A stretch of DNA of 64,000 nt from Burkholderia cepacia. GTDB lineage: Bacteria > Pseudomonadota > Gammaproteobacteria > Burkholderiales > Burkholderiaceae. The stretch is from positions 1,488,001-1,552,000 of the forward strand of contig NZ_CP013444.1 of the NCBI RefSeq assembly GCF_001718835.1, written 5' to 3'. The notes under the pieces were generated by a model that was given only the letters and a program-made list of their open reading frames with translations, searched no databases and was not told where the DNA came from. A program made the translations under genes and the position numbers. Positions 25,114 to 32,774 of the stretch are shown here, in pieces. Numbering within the stretch: position 1 is the stretch's first letter; every line of letters starts with the position of its first letter.

Positions 25114-25812
25114 TTACGCCTTCGCCCCCACCACGAATTCGAACTGCGCAACCCCATCGACCCCGCCGGTCACGCGGTCCCCCGGTTGCAGCGCGCCGAC
25201 GCCGGCCGGCGTGCCCGTGAAGATCAAATCGCCGGCCTTCAGGTCGACCGAGCGCGACACGTACGCGATGACGTCGGGCACGGCCCAGATCATGTCGGCC
25301 AGGTCGCCTTGCTGGCGCGTGTCGCCGTTGACCGCGAGCCAGATGCGGCCCCTGGCCGGGTGGCCGGTGGCCGACGCCGCGCGCAGCGCGGTCACGGGGC
25401 CCGACGCGTCGAAGCCTTTCGCCCAGTCCCACGGACGGCTCAGCTTCTTCGCTTCGGCCTGCAGGTCGCGGCGCGTGAGGTCGACGCCGACGCCGTAGCC
25501 CCATACGTGCGACAGCGCGTCGGTGGGGGCGATCGCGCGTCCGCCGCGGCCGATGGCGACCACCAGCTCGATTTCGTGATGGAGGTCGTTCGTCAGCGGC
25601 GGATAGGGGACGGTGCCGCCGGCCGGGACGATCGCGTCGGCCGGCTTCGTGAAGAAGAACGGCGGTTCGCGGTCGGGATCGGCGCCCATTTCGCGTGCGT
25701 GGTCGGCGTAGTTGCGGCCGACGCAGAAGACGCGGCGCACCGGAAAGCGCGCGGACGACTGTTCGACTTCGACGGAAGGACGCTCGGCAGCGTCGATGAC
25801 ATATGCGGACAT
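25114..25812 (-). CDS. Fumarylacetoacetate hydrolase-family protein
   Basis: A 232-aa enzyme of the FAH superfamily (metal-dependent C-C hydrolases, decarboxylases or oxaloacetate tautomerase-like proteins). The family core is clear: VFCVGRNYADHAREMG, NDLHHEIELVVAIG with the metal-binding acidic residues, GYGVGVDLTRRDLQ, and LIFTGTPAGVG. The start MSAYVIDA at 25812 is preferred; the longer frame adds an Arg-rich stretch. It fits the small single-domain FAHD1-like class. The left edge of the tandem duplication described below begins at its start codon. Confidence 0.88.
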   Translation of the reverse strand: MSAYVIDAAERPSVEVEQSSARFPVRRVFCVGRNYADHAREMGADPDREPPFFFTKPADAIVPAGGTVPYPPLTNDLHHEIELVVAIGRGGRAIAPTDALSHVWGYGVGVDLTRRDLQAEAKKLSRPWDWAKGFDASGPVTALRAASATGHPARGRIWLAVNGDTRQQGDLADMIWAVPDVIAYVSRSVDLKAGDLIFTGTPAGVGALQPGDRVTGGVDGVAQFEFVVGAKA

Positions 25813-25937
25813 CGGATGGCCTCGTTCGGTGGGAAGACGGAGCCGGCGCGCGCGTCGCGCGGCGGCCGGCATGCGTGCAACGATACCCGACGCCGGTGCG
25901 GCCGGATGCGACGCAACTGCGCTTTACCGGGACAGAA

Positions 25938-26640
25938 CTACGCGTCGCCGTCGGGCAGCGCGGCATTCGCATCGCGGTACGCCTTCGGCGACACGCCGAC
26001 ACGCGCACGGAAACGCCGCGCGAAATACCCTTCGTCGCGGAAGCCGACCGAGCGCGCGATGTCCGCGATGCGCCGGCTCGTGTGGGCCAGCAGCGACTGC
26101 GCGAGCGCGATCCGGCGCTCCGTCACGAGATCGGTGAAGGTGCTGCCGGTTTCCTTGCGGACCAGGTGCGCGAGGTAGTTGGGCGACAGGAACGCGGCCT
26201 CGGCGGTCGCGGCGAGCGTCAGGTCCTCGCGGGTGAGGTTGGCGCGGACGTGCCGCAGCACGCGTGCGAGCGCGTCGCGCCGGCCGGCGCGCTGGGCGCC
26301 GCGCTGCGCGAGCTTGTCGAGCGCGCCGGCGTACTGCGTGCAGACGAGCCCGGCAGGAACGCCTGGCTGAAGTTGATCACGATGAAGTGCGTGCCTTCCG
26401 GATGCGGGATCAGGTGCTCGCGGTGCGGCAGCACGAACGCGAGCGCGCCGCGCGGAAACGGCCGCGTGACGCCGCCGATCCGCTGCTCGGTGTCGCCGCC
26501 GAGGTTGAATGGATCTGGAAGTACGCGTGCCGGTGCGGCTCGGTGATCGCCTGGCGCGACGCCTGGTCGCGGATGTAGAAATCGAGCCGGTCGCTGCGTT
26601 CGGGCATCCCGTACAGGCGCGGCGAGGCGGAGGAGGACAT
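25938..26640 (-). pseudogene. AraC-family regulator, decayed duplicate
   Basis: Near-identical to the intact AraC gene at 30193-31113 but broken in two ways. A single base is missing near 26510 (GAATGGATC here, GAACTGGATC in the intact copy), shifting the frame after FQI. In addition 217 bp are deleted where the text jumps from GAGCCCG to GCAGGAACGCC near 26352, removing the part matching 30608-30824. The DNA-binding C-terminus (AFLSPNYLAHLVRKETG) remains as an open frame. No functional regulator is expected. Confidence 0.85.
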
Positions 26641-26960
26641 GACGGATTCGGCGATTCGTGACGCAAATGAAGCCGCGATGGTACAGCGAATGGCGCATGG
26701 CCGGAATCCTGGCCGGGGGAGCCGGCGAAGGTTCCGGCGGATTCGGGCGACCGCAGGCCGACTCGCACGACAGATCCCCGCACGCGTCAGATCGGAAAGC
26801 CGAACTGCATTTTTTCGCGCATGTCGCCGGCGCTATCGCTACTCCAGCGTCGTCGGTCTGATGACACAGACGGCTGAGCGAATTCGGACAGCCGGATAAG
26901 GCAGTGTGAATTCGCGCATCCACCTCTATAACTGCGCCCCAACTCCTGGCTCCGGTCTCG
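26641..26960. other. Junction region, no gene
   Basis: The first ~60 bp still match the sequence upstream of the intact AraC gene (31114-31165). After about 26700 similarity stops and the inserted DNA begins. No gene or repeat was recognised in the remaining 260 bp. Confidence 0.6.
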
Positions 26961-27191
26961 TCACTTGTTCACGTTCTCGCAGCTCGTCGGGCCTTCTCCC
27001 CAGCTCTTGCCTCCGCCGTTCTTGCACTGCTGCTTGGTGTATTGCCCAGGTGGCTGACCTCTCGGTAGCTTTCCGTCGGCGGGGCAATTGTGATGGAAAT
27101 AGCAGAAAGACTTTTCAGCGGCCGCAGCTTCTCCGCTGAAAACAAGGCAGGCCATTAAGGCAACAAATAAAATCTTGGCAATAGCGAGCAC
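26961..27191 (-). CDS. Small secreted cysteine-containing protein
   Basis: A 76-aa protein from a GTG start at 27191, chosen because GGAGAG lies just upstream. Residues 1-25 are a clear signal peptide (AIAKILFVALMACLVFSGEA, then AAAEK). The mature part is about 50 residues with four cysteines, many Gly/Lys/Pro, and no known motif; two disulfides are possible. It is the first gene of the inserted DNA and has no recognisable homologue from memory. An exported toxin, inhibitor or immunity-like role cannot be distinguished. Confidence 0.6.
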   Translation of the reverse strand: MLAIAKILFVALMACLVFSGEAAAAEKSFCYFHHNCPADGKLPRGQPPGQYTKQQCKNGGGKSWGEGPTSCENVNK

Positions 27192-27300
27192 GTCGGCTCT
27201 CCAGAGGTTAAAAGTAACGATCCGCCCGCCGAGCGACATTGTCACGAATCCGGTTGATGGTCAGGGTGGTGGGATTTGCAAAAAGCACGCTAATATAAAC

Positions 27301-28020
27301 TCAAGCCGGCATGCCGAATGGCGCTATATATTCCTCCCGCTTCTCCCCAAGCTTCTTGATAACATCATCCCGAATACGATTGTAGATATCCTCATTCAAC
27401 GTCGACGAAACACGCGCAATGTGAATGCTGCCATCCAGCAAATTCGTTTGGAATTCCTCGCGAATCGGATTGTCGACCACACATGCAATGCCAAAAAACA
27501 TGTAGATCGATGTGCAAAAGACCCCTCCATCCCGAGATTGATCCGAATAACTGAATTGAATATTTACGATGCCGCTTGAGGTGGCCTGATTTTCCTGGTT
27601 GATGTGATTGAATTGCTGAAAAATCACAACCGGTTTTTCGTCGTCCGGAAGCAATGCCAGAGTATCGATTGCATCTTCAACGCGACGCTCTTGTTCTCGC
27701 GACAATACTCTGCGCATTTCGTCGAGTACGATTTCCTTGACAAGAAATGTATCGCTGCTCGGCCTGAGGTTTTTGAAATTCAATCCATCGGCTCGCCATG
27801 CAAGATTCGCCAACACGTCGCCGTATGCGCCATACCATGCCCTCGGATCATCGAATCGCGACAGGCGCTTATCCGCCACAAGCTGCGCCAATAAATTCGA
27901 GTTCAGGACATCTTCCTTATGCAAATCAGCCATATTTGGCTCGAATGCGAACATATTCCCGGCATCGACGGTTCCTATGGATGTCGAATTCGCTCGACTT
28001 GACTCCCCCGAAAATGTCAT
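27301..28020 (-). CDS. Protein of unknown family, paralogue of the next gene (copy B)
   Basis: A 239-aa soluble protein without signal peptide. The start at 28020 has a strong ribosome site (GGAAGGAG). It shares a distinctive N-terminal block with the gene at 28128: LHKEDVLNSNLLAQLVADKR here, LHKSDVLNSTLLAQLAADKK there, then R-W-Y-G and V-L-N-x-x-W-R/V. The C-terminus ends in a similar helix (YNRIRDDVIKKLG versus YSRVRQQVIDKLG). The pair are 107 bp apart and co-directional, so probably one operon. Function unknown; repeated paralogues in an inserted low-G+C patch suggest secreted or conflict-related proteins, but nothing in the sequence proves it. Confidence 0.7.
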   Translation of the reverse strand: MTFSGESSRANSTSIGTVDAGNMFAFEPNMADLHKEDVLNSNLLAQLVADKRLSRFDDPRAWYGAYGDVLANLAWRADGLNFKNLRPSSDTFLVKEIVLDEMRRVLSREQERRVEDAIDTLALLPDDEKPVVIFQQFNHINQENQATSSGIVNIQFSYSDQSRDGGVFCTSIYMFFGIACVVDNPIREEFQTNLLDGSIHIARVSSTLNEDIYNRIRDDVIKKLGEKREEYIAPFGMPA

Positions 28021-28127
28021 GACGACGCTCCTTCCGGTGAAAAGGTGCCGCAGCAAAAACTGCGGCACCCTTGACAAAACCACGCCAAGGCAGCTTCCGA
28101 AAAGCTGCATTTCTTGGATGTTTTTCG

Positions 28128-28892
28128 TCAGATCTCGAGGTCGTCAATGAATCTCGAGGCGTTATCGCCAAGCTTGTCGATTACCTGTTGGCGCACCCTT
28201 GAGTAGACGGCCTCGTTGAGCACGGCCTTCTGTGCGCTCTGGAACAGGGACGTTTGCACCGACTCCCACCTGAACCATAGGAAGCGCGTGACGTGCTTTA
28301 CGGCATTGAATTGCAGCGCGGCGAGAGCCATGACCAATTGCCCATCGTCTTCGCCAACGGGGAAAATTTGAAACGTTCCCAAATTTTCCGGGAAGCTTTG
28401 CCGATCGAAGAGTGTCAAGGCTCCCTCGTTCTCGGGCTTGTCTCGCAGTGCATTCAGCGAGGCCGTCAGGATCGCCAATTCATTGCCGGTTGCGATTGCG
28501 GAAAGGATTTGAAGGACCGCATCCGACAGCACGAGAGAACTACCAGCCGGCCTGTATTGCCGAAATACGAATCCAGGCACCACCCATCCAACATTCGAAA
28601 GTACGCTGGTATAGAACCCGTACCACGACCTCGTATCCGTAAAACGGTTGAATTTCTTGTCCGCGGCTAGTTGCGCAAGCAGCGTCGAATTCAAAACATC
28701 ACTCTTGTGAAGCGGGCTAATCCCGGAAACGAACGAAACCAGGCTCCCGGCGTCAACCGCAGCCCCTTCCTTGTCGCTCGCAAGCAGAGACAATTCGCGT
28801 TTCTGAATTTTTTTAAGACTTGGATCCGGGGCCGGAATATCCAGTTCCTCAATAAACTTGCTCGCGTGTTCAATCAATTCGATATTCGCCAT
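28128..28892 (-). CDS. Protein of unknown family, paralogue of the previous gene (copy A)
   Basis: A 254-aa soluble protein with start at 28892 preceded by AGAGG. Compared with its paralogue it has a longer N-terminal helix region (ELIEHASKFIEELDIPAPDP). Shared features are LHKSDVLNSTLLAQLAADKK, the R-x-W-Y-G-x-Y motif, a central strand-rich region and the C-terminal VRQQVIDKLG helix. First gene of the probable two-gene operon. I know no function for this family. Confidence 0.7.
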   Translation of the reverse strand: MANIELIEHASKFIEELDIPAPDPSLKKIQKRELSLLASDKEGAAVDAGSLVSFVSGISPLHKSDVLNSTLLAQLAADKKFNRFTDTRSWYGFYTSVLSNVGWVVPGFVFRQYRPAGSSLVLSDAVLQILSAIATGNELAILTASLNALRDKPENEGALTLFDRQSFPENLGTFQIFPVGEDDGQLVMALAALQFNAVKHVTRFLWFRWESVQTSLFQSAQKAVLNEAVYSRVRQQVIDKLGDNASRFIDDLEI

Positions 28893-29371
28893 GACGCGCC
28901 TCTTTGCTGAAAATAATCAACTTGTGGACGAAGAACGCCGCTAACTACGAATACAACCTATATCAAGTTCGCATCACATGCAACCTGCATTTGTAATGCA
29001 CTGCAATTTAATAAATAATCCGGCCATTTAAATGCATAAAATCAACATGCCCGCTGCGCCCGCCCCCTTTTTTGGGCAATCAGCGCAAGCTCGTTTTCGG
29101 CGTGAACAGGCCCTTCTATGTGGGGCATTGGAAGTCAAGCCCTATCGGCATGTCGAAAAGCTGGGCGACTTCGGTGCGACAGCCGTCGGTAATGTCGCGC
29201 CGGTCGAGGCGCAACTGGAAGCCAGCAACGCGGTAACGCTTGTTTGATGTTCGCGGCCGCATCGGCCGGCGCCGCGCACACCCGTGCGCGCAGTGGCGCC
29301 TCGACCTCGCTCGCCGCGTGCGATCGTTCATGTCGCTCACTCGGGGTTCCTGGCCGGCTTCGGCGCTCGGA
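28893..29371. other. Insert end and YkgJ-type gene remnant; no intact gene
   Basis: About 28893-29110 is AT-rich and non-coding, probably the promoter region for the paralogue pair. About 29116-29250 on the minus strand could encode a C-terminal fragment (RYRVAGFQLRLDRRDITDGC) of unknown origin. About 29260-29345 matches scattered parts of the intact YkgJ-type gene (around 31485-31545 and its start near 31990), showing that most of that gene was deleted from the left copy. Confidence 0.6.
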
Positions 29372-29971
29372 TCACGGCTTGACGAGCGCAGCAACCCGGC
29401 GCCGCAGCTCGGGCACGACGTCGGCGTCGAACCAGGGGTGGTGCTTGAACCACCCCTGGTTGCGCGGCGACGGATGCGGCGGCGGCAGCACCGCCGGGCC
29501 GTAGTCGCGCCATGCGCGCACGGTGTCCGTCAGGGTCGCCTTGCGCGCGTCGCGCAGGAAATGCCGCTGCGCATACTGGCCGATCAGCAGCGTGAGCCGG
29601 ATCGACGGCAACTCGGCGAGCAGCCGGTCGATCCACAGCGGCGCGCATTCGGGGCGCGGCGGGTTGTCGCCGCTCGCGCCGCGGCCCGGGTAGCAGAAAC
29701 CCATCGGCACGATCGCGAAGCGGGTTGCGTCGTAGAACGTGTCGGCGTCGACGTCGAGCCAGCCGCGCAGCCGCGTGCCGCTCGCATCGTCCCACGGGAT
29801 GCCGCTTGCATGCACGCGCGCGCCGAGCGCCTGCCCGACGATCAGGATGCGGGCGTCGCGGTGCGCGCGCAGCACGGGGCGCGGGCCGAGCGGCAGGTCG
29901 GCTTCGCAGGCACGGCACGCGCGGATTTCAGTGAGCAGCACGTCGAGCGGCACGCGCGGTCGGTTCGGCAT
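29372..29971 (-). CDS. Uracil-DNA glycosylase family protein, left duplicate with altered motif
   Basis: A 199-aa UDG-superfamily protein. Four Cys in the N-terminus (CRACE) suggest the Fe-S cluster class. The C-terminal active-site motif HPSPRNQGWF is intact. The first active-site motif reads VGQALGARVHASG, whereas the right copy and the family have GQAPG; the Pro to Leu change (29839 region) is in the loop that positions the catalytic water, so activity may be reduced. Otherwise it is almost identical to the protein at 32038-32637. Start at 29971 (MPNRPRVPLD). Confidence 0.82.
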   Translation of the reverse strand: MPNRPRVPLDVLLTEIRACRACEADLPLGPRPVLRAHRDARILIVGQALGARVHASGIPWDDASGTRLRGWLDVDADTFYDATRFAIVPMGFCYPGRGASGDNPPRPECAPLWIDRLLAELPSIRLTLLIGQYAQRHFLRDARKATLTDTVRAWRDYGPAVLPPPHPSPRNQGWFKHHPWFDADVVPELRRRVAALVKP

Positions 29972-30192
29972 CGGGGCTATGCGTTGTGGGGATGCGGTTT
30001 CGCGGCGAGTTGCGCGCGGATCGGATTCCAATGGGGAACCGGGGCGGGCGCGCGGCACGCGCGCCGTTCATGGAAGCCATTCGGCGGACTTACCCCGAAC
30101 TTCGGACATCGGATAGCCTCGTTCGGGTGGAAGACGGAGCCGGCGCGCGCGTCGCGCGGGATGCGACGCAACTGCGCTTTACCGGGACAGAA

Positions 30193-31113
30193 CTACGCGT
30201 CGCCGTCGGGCAGCGCGGCATTCGCATCGCGGTACGCCTTCGGCGACACGCCGACACGCGCACGGAAACGCCGCGCGAAATACCCTTCGTCGCGGAAGCC
30301 GACCGAGCGCGCGATGTCCGCGATGCGCCGGCTCGTGTGGGCCAGCAGCGACTGCGCGAGCGCGATCCGGCGCTCCGTCACGAGATCGGTGAAGGTGCTG
30401 CCGGTTTCCTTGCGGACCAGGTGCGCGAGGTAGTTGGGCGACAGGAACGCGGCCTCGGCGGTCGCGGCGAGCGTCAGGTCCTCGCGGGTGAGGTTGGCGC
30501 GGACGTGCCGCAGCACGCGTGCGAGCGCGTCGCGCCGGCCGGCGCGCTGGGCGCCGCGCTGCGCGAGCTTGTCGAGGGCGCCCGCGTACTGCGTGCAGAC
30601 GAGCCCGATCAGCTGCAGCAGGTAGCCGCGCAGCAACGTGGTCGAGCCGAACGTGCGCACGCGATCGGTGTCGAGCATGCACAGCGCGAGGCGGCGCGCT
30701 TCGTCGTAGGTGTCGCCGGTCAGGATGAAGTCGAGATGTTCCTGGAAGCGGAACGGGGTCAGCTCGGGAAAACGGTGGGCGGGCACGTCCTCCAGGTCGA
30801 GCGGGTCGACGTCGAGATCGGCGCGCAGGAACGCCTGGCTGAAGTTGATCACGATGAAGTGCGCGCCTTCCGGATGCGGGATCAGGTGCTCGCGGTGCGG
30901 CAGCACGAACGCGAGCGCGCCGCGCGGAAACGGCCGCGTGACGCCGCCGATCCGCTGCTCGGTGTCGCCGCCGAGATTGAACTGGATCTGGAAATACGCG
31001 TGCCGGTGCGGCTCGGTGATCGCCTGGCGCGACGCCTGGTCGCGGATGTAGAAGTCGAGCCGGTCGCTGCGTTCGGGCATCCCGTACAGGCGCGGCGGGG
31101 CGGTGGAGGGCAT
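30193..31113 (-). CDS. AraC-family transcriptional regulator
   Basis: A 306-aa regulator. The N-terminal cupin-like sensing domain includes EPHRHAYFQIQFNLGGDTEQ (His residues of the cupin strand). The C-terminal double helix-turn-helix includes AFLSPNYLAHLVRKETGSTF and IADIARSVGFRDEGYFARRF, followed by P-K-A-Y-R. The start MPSTAPPRLYG at 31113 is used. This is the intact member of a duplicated pair; its other copy at 25938-26640 is broken. It lies near an FAH gene only through the duplication, so its target cannot be inferred from that neighbour. Confidence 0.9.
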   Translation of the reverse strand: MPSTAPPRLYGMPERSDRLDFYIRDQASRQAITEPHRHAYFQIQFNLGGDTEQRIGGVTRPFPRGALAFVLPHREHLIPHPEGAHFIVINFSQAFLRADLDVDPLDLEDVPAHRFPELTPFRFQEHLDFILTGDTYDEARRLALCMLDTDRVRTFGSTTLLRGYLLQLIGLVCTQYAGALDKLAQRGAQRAGRRDALARVLRHVRANLTREDLTLAATAEAAFLSPNYLAHLVRKETGSTFTDLVTERRIALAQSLLAHTSRRIADIARSVGFRDEGYFARRFRARVGVSPKAYRDANAALPDGDA

Positions 31114-31201
31114 GAGGGATTCGGCGATTCGTGACGCAAATGAAGCCGCGATGGTACAGCGAACGCGGCGCGGCCGGAACGGGCCGCGCCGGCGTGGCCC
31201 G

Positions 31202-31999
31202 TCACGCCGCCGCCGCGTCCGCGTCCGCGAAGAACCCGAGGTAGCGTAACGCCCCGGCGTCGTCGGCCGCGCTCGCTGCCAACCCGGCCGCGGCGCCCGT
31301 CGATGCGAGCGCGTCCACCGTCGCCGCGCGATTGGACAGCAGTGTCCATTGCGTACCCGTGTCATCCGCCTCGATTGTGGCCGGCGCGGCGCGCACACCG
31401 TTCAGCGCGGCGAGCAGCGCGGCGGCTGGCGGCGCGTGGATCGCGAATCCTTCGTTGGCCACGGCCGCCGTAGCGACGCCGAGCGCCGCGCACACCTGCG
31501 CGCGCAGCGGCGCCTCGGCCACGTTTGCCGCGCGCGAGCGCTCGATGTTGCGGCGCGTGTCGTCGTCGACGATCGCGCCGCCGCGCAGCAGCGGCGTCGT
31601 GCGCCACGCGTCGGACGGACAGGCTTTGCCTTCCGGCGACAACTCGACGAACGGATTCACTTCGGCCGGGTAGATCCGGCACACGAGCGGTCGCTCGTCG
31701 TAGATCGCGCACCGCAGGTCGTCGCGCAGGTTCGGGCACGGCCCCGCATACGACGCGGTGAGCACGGTCGTCACGCGCACCGGCAGCGCACCGCTGAGCG
31801 CGGGCGTCGAGCGTGCGCGCTTGTACGCGGCGAATGCGTTGTCGGGCTCGGGCTCGACGAGCCACGGCATCGCGTCGCACAGCAGCTCCACGTGGCCGCC
31901 GCGCTGCAGCCACGCGGCGGCTTCGGCGATCGTCAGCATGAGACGCAGGTCGTGGCAGCACTTGCCGCAGGCCGTGCACGCGAAATCGATGTCGTTCAC
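31202..31999 (-). CDS. YkgJ-family cysteine cluster protein
   Basis: A 265-aa protein with the zinc/iron-chelating Cys-cluster domain: CTACGKCC near the N-terminus (residues 8-15), then C-P-N-L-R-x-x-L-R-C and V-C-R-I-Y-P. The ~110 C-terminal residues are Ala-rich without known motif. Function of the family is not established; metal binding is likely. It is followed after 38 bp (upstream on this strand) by the UDG gene and may form an operon with it. The left duplicate has lost this gene. Confidence 0.8.
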   Translation of the reverse strand: MNDIDFACTACGKCCHDLRLMLTIAEAAAWLQRGGHVELLCDAMPWLVEPEPDNAFAAYKRARSTPALSGALPVRVTTVLTASYAGPCPNLRDDLRCAIYDERPLVCRIYPAEVNPFVELSPEGKACPSDAWRTTPLLRGGAIVDDDTRRNIERSRAANVAEAPLRAQVCAALGVATAAVANEGFAIHAPPAAALLAALNGVRAAPATIEADDTGTQWTLLSNRAATVDALASTGAAAGLAASAADDAGALRYLGFFADADAAAA

Positions 32000-32037
32000 T
32001 CAGGGTTCCTGGTCGGATTCGGGGTTCAGGTCAAAGG

Positions 32038-32637
32038 TCAAGGCGCGACGAGCGCGGCAACCCGCCGGCGCAGTTCCGGCACGACGTCGGTGCCGAACCA
32101 GGGGTGGTGCTTGAACCACCCCTGGTTGCGCGGCGACGGGTGCGGCAGCGGCAGCACGTCGGGCCCATAGTCGCGCCACGCGTGTACGGTGTCCGTCAGC
32201 GTGGCCTTGCGCGCGTCGCGCAGGAAGTGCCGCTGCGCATACTGGCCGATCAGCAGCGTGAGCCGGATCGACGGCAACTCGGCGAGCAGCCGGTCGATCC
32301 ACAGCGGCGCGCATTCGGGGCGCGGCGGGTTGTCGCCGCTCGCGCCGCGGCCCGGGTAGCAGAAACCCATCGGCACGATCGCGAAGCGGGTTGCGTCGTA
32401 GAACGTGTCGGCGTCGACGTCGAGCCAGCCGCGCAGCCGCGTGCCGCTCGCATCGTCCCACGGGATGCCGCTTGCATGGACGCGCGCGCCCGGCGCCTGC
32501 CCGACGATCAGGATGCGCGCGTCGCGATGGGCGCGCACGACCGGGCGCGGGCCGAGCGGCAGGTCGGCTTCGCAGGCACGGCACGCGCGGATTTCAGTGA
32601 GCAGCACGTCGAGCGGCACGCGCGGTCGGTTCGGCAT
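32038..32637 (-). CDS. Uracil-DNA glycosylase family protein, right copy
   Basis: A 199-aa UDG-superfamily protein that would excise uracil or related bases from DNA. Motif 1 is VGQAPGARVHASGIPWDD and motif 2 HPSPRNQGWF; N-terminal cysteines (CRACE) fit Fe-S-bearing UDG classes. The coding for the motif 2 region forms a perfect 13-bp inverted repeat (see findings). With motif 1 intact this is probably the functional copy. Start MPNRPRVPLD at 32637. Confidence 0.85.
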   Translation of the reverse strand: MPNRPRVPLDVLLTEIRACRACEADLPLGPRPVVRAHRDARILIVGQAPGARVHASGIPWDDASGTRLRGWLDVDADTFYDATRFAIVPMGFCYPGRGASGDNPPRPECAPLWIDRLLAELPSIRLTLLIGQYAQRHFLRDARKATLTDTVHAWRDYGPDVLPLPHPSPRNQGWFKHHPWFGTDVVPELRRRVAALVAP

Positions 32638-32774
32638 CGGGGGTATGCGTTGCGGGGATGCGGTTTCGCGGCGACTTGCGCGCGGATCGGATTCCAATGG
32701 GGAACCGGGGCGGGCGCGCGGCACGCGCGCCGTTCATGGAAGCCATTCGGGGGGACTTACCCCGAACGCATGGC

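Larger units (their letters stand above)
25806..30100. repeat. Left copy of tandem duplication, decayed and interrupted
   Basis: Matches the right copy (30101-32767) over about 25806-26700 and 29244-30100. The middle of the unit, covering most of the YkgJ-type gene, has been replaced by about 2.5 kb of unrelated, lower-G+C DNA (about 26700-29240). The left edge lies at the FAH start codon, and the right edge at the sequence ACTTACCCCGAAC, which recurs at the end of the right copy. Confidence 0.85.
30101..32767. repeat. Right copy of tandem duplication (AraC-YkgJ-UDG), intact
   Basis: A 2667-bp unit starting with a fragment of the FAH upstream region (TTCGGACATCGG) and ending with ACTTACCCCGAAC just past the nasS stop-proximal border. 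It contains intact AraC, YkgJ-type and UDG genes. Nearly all of it that survives in the left copy is almost identical, so the duplication is recent relative to species divergence. Confidence 0.85.
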
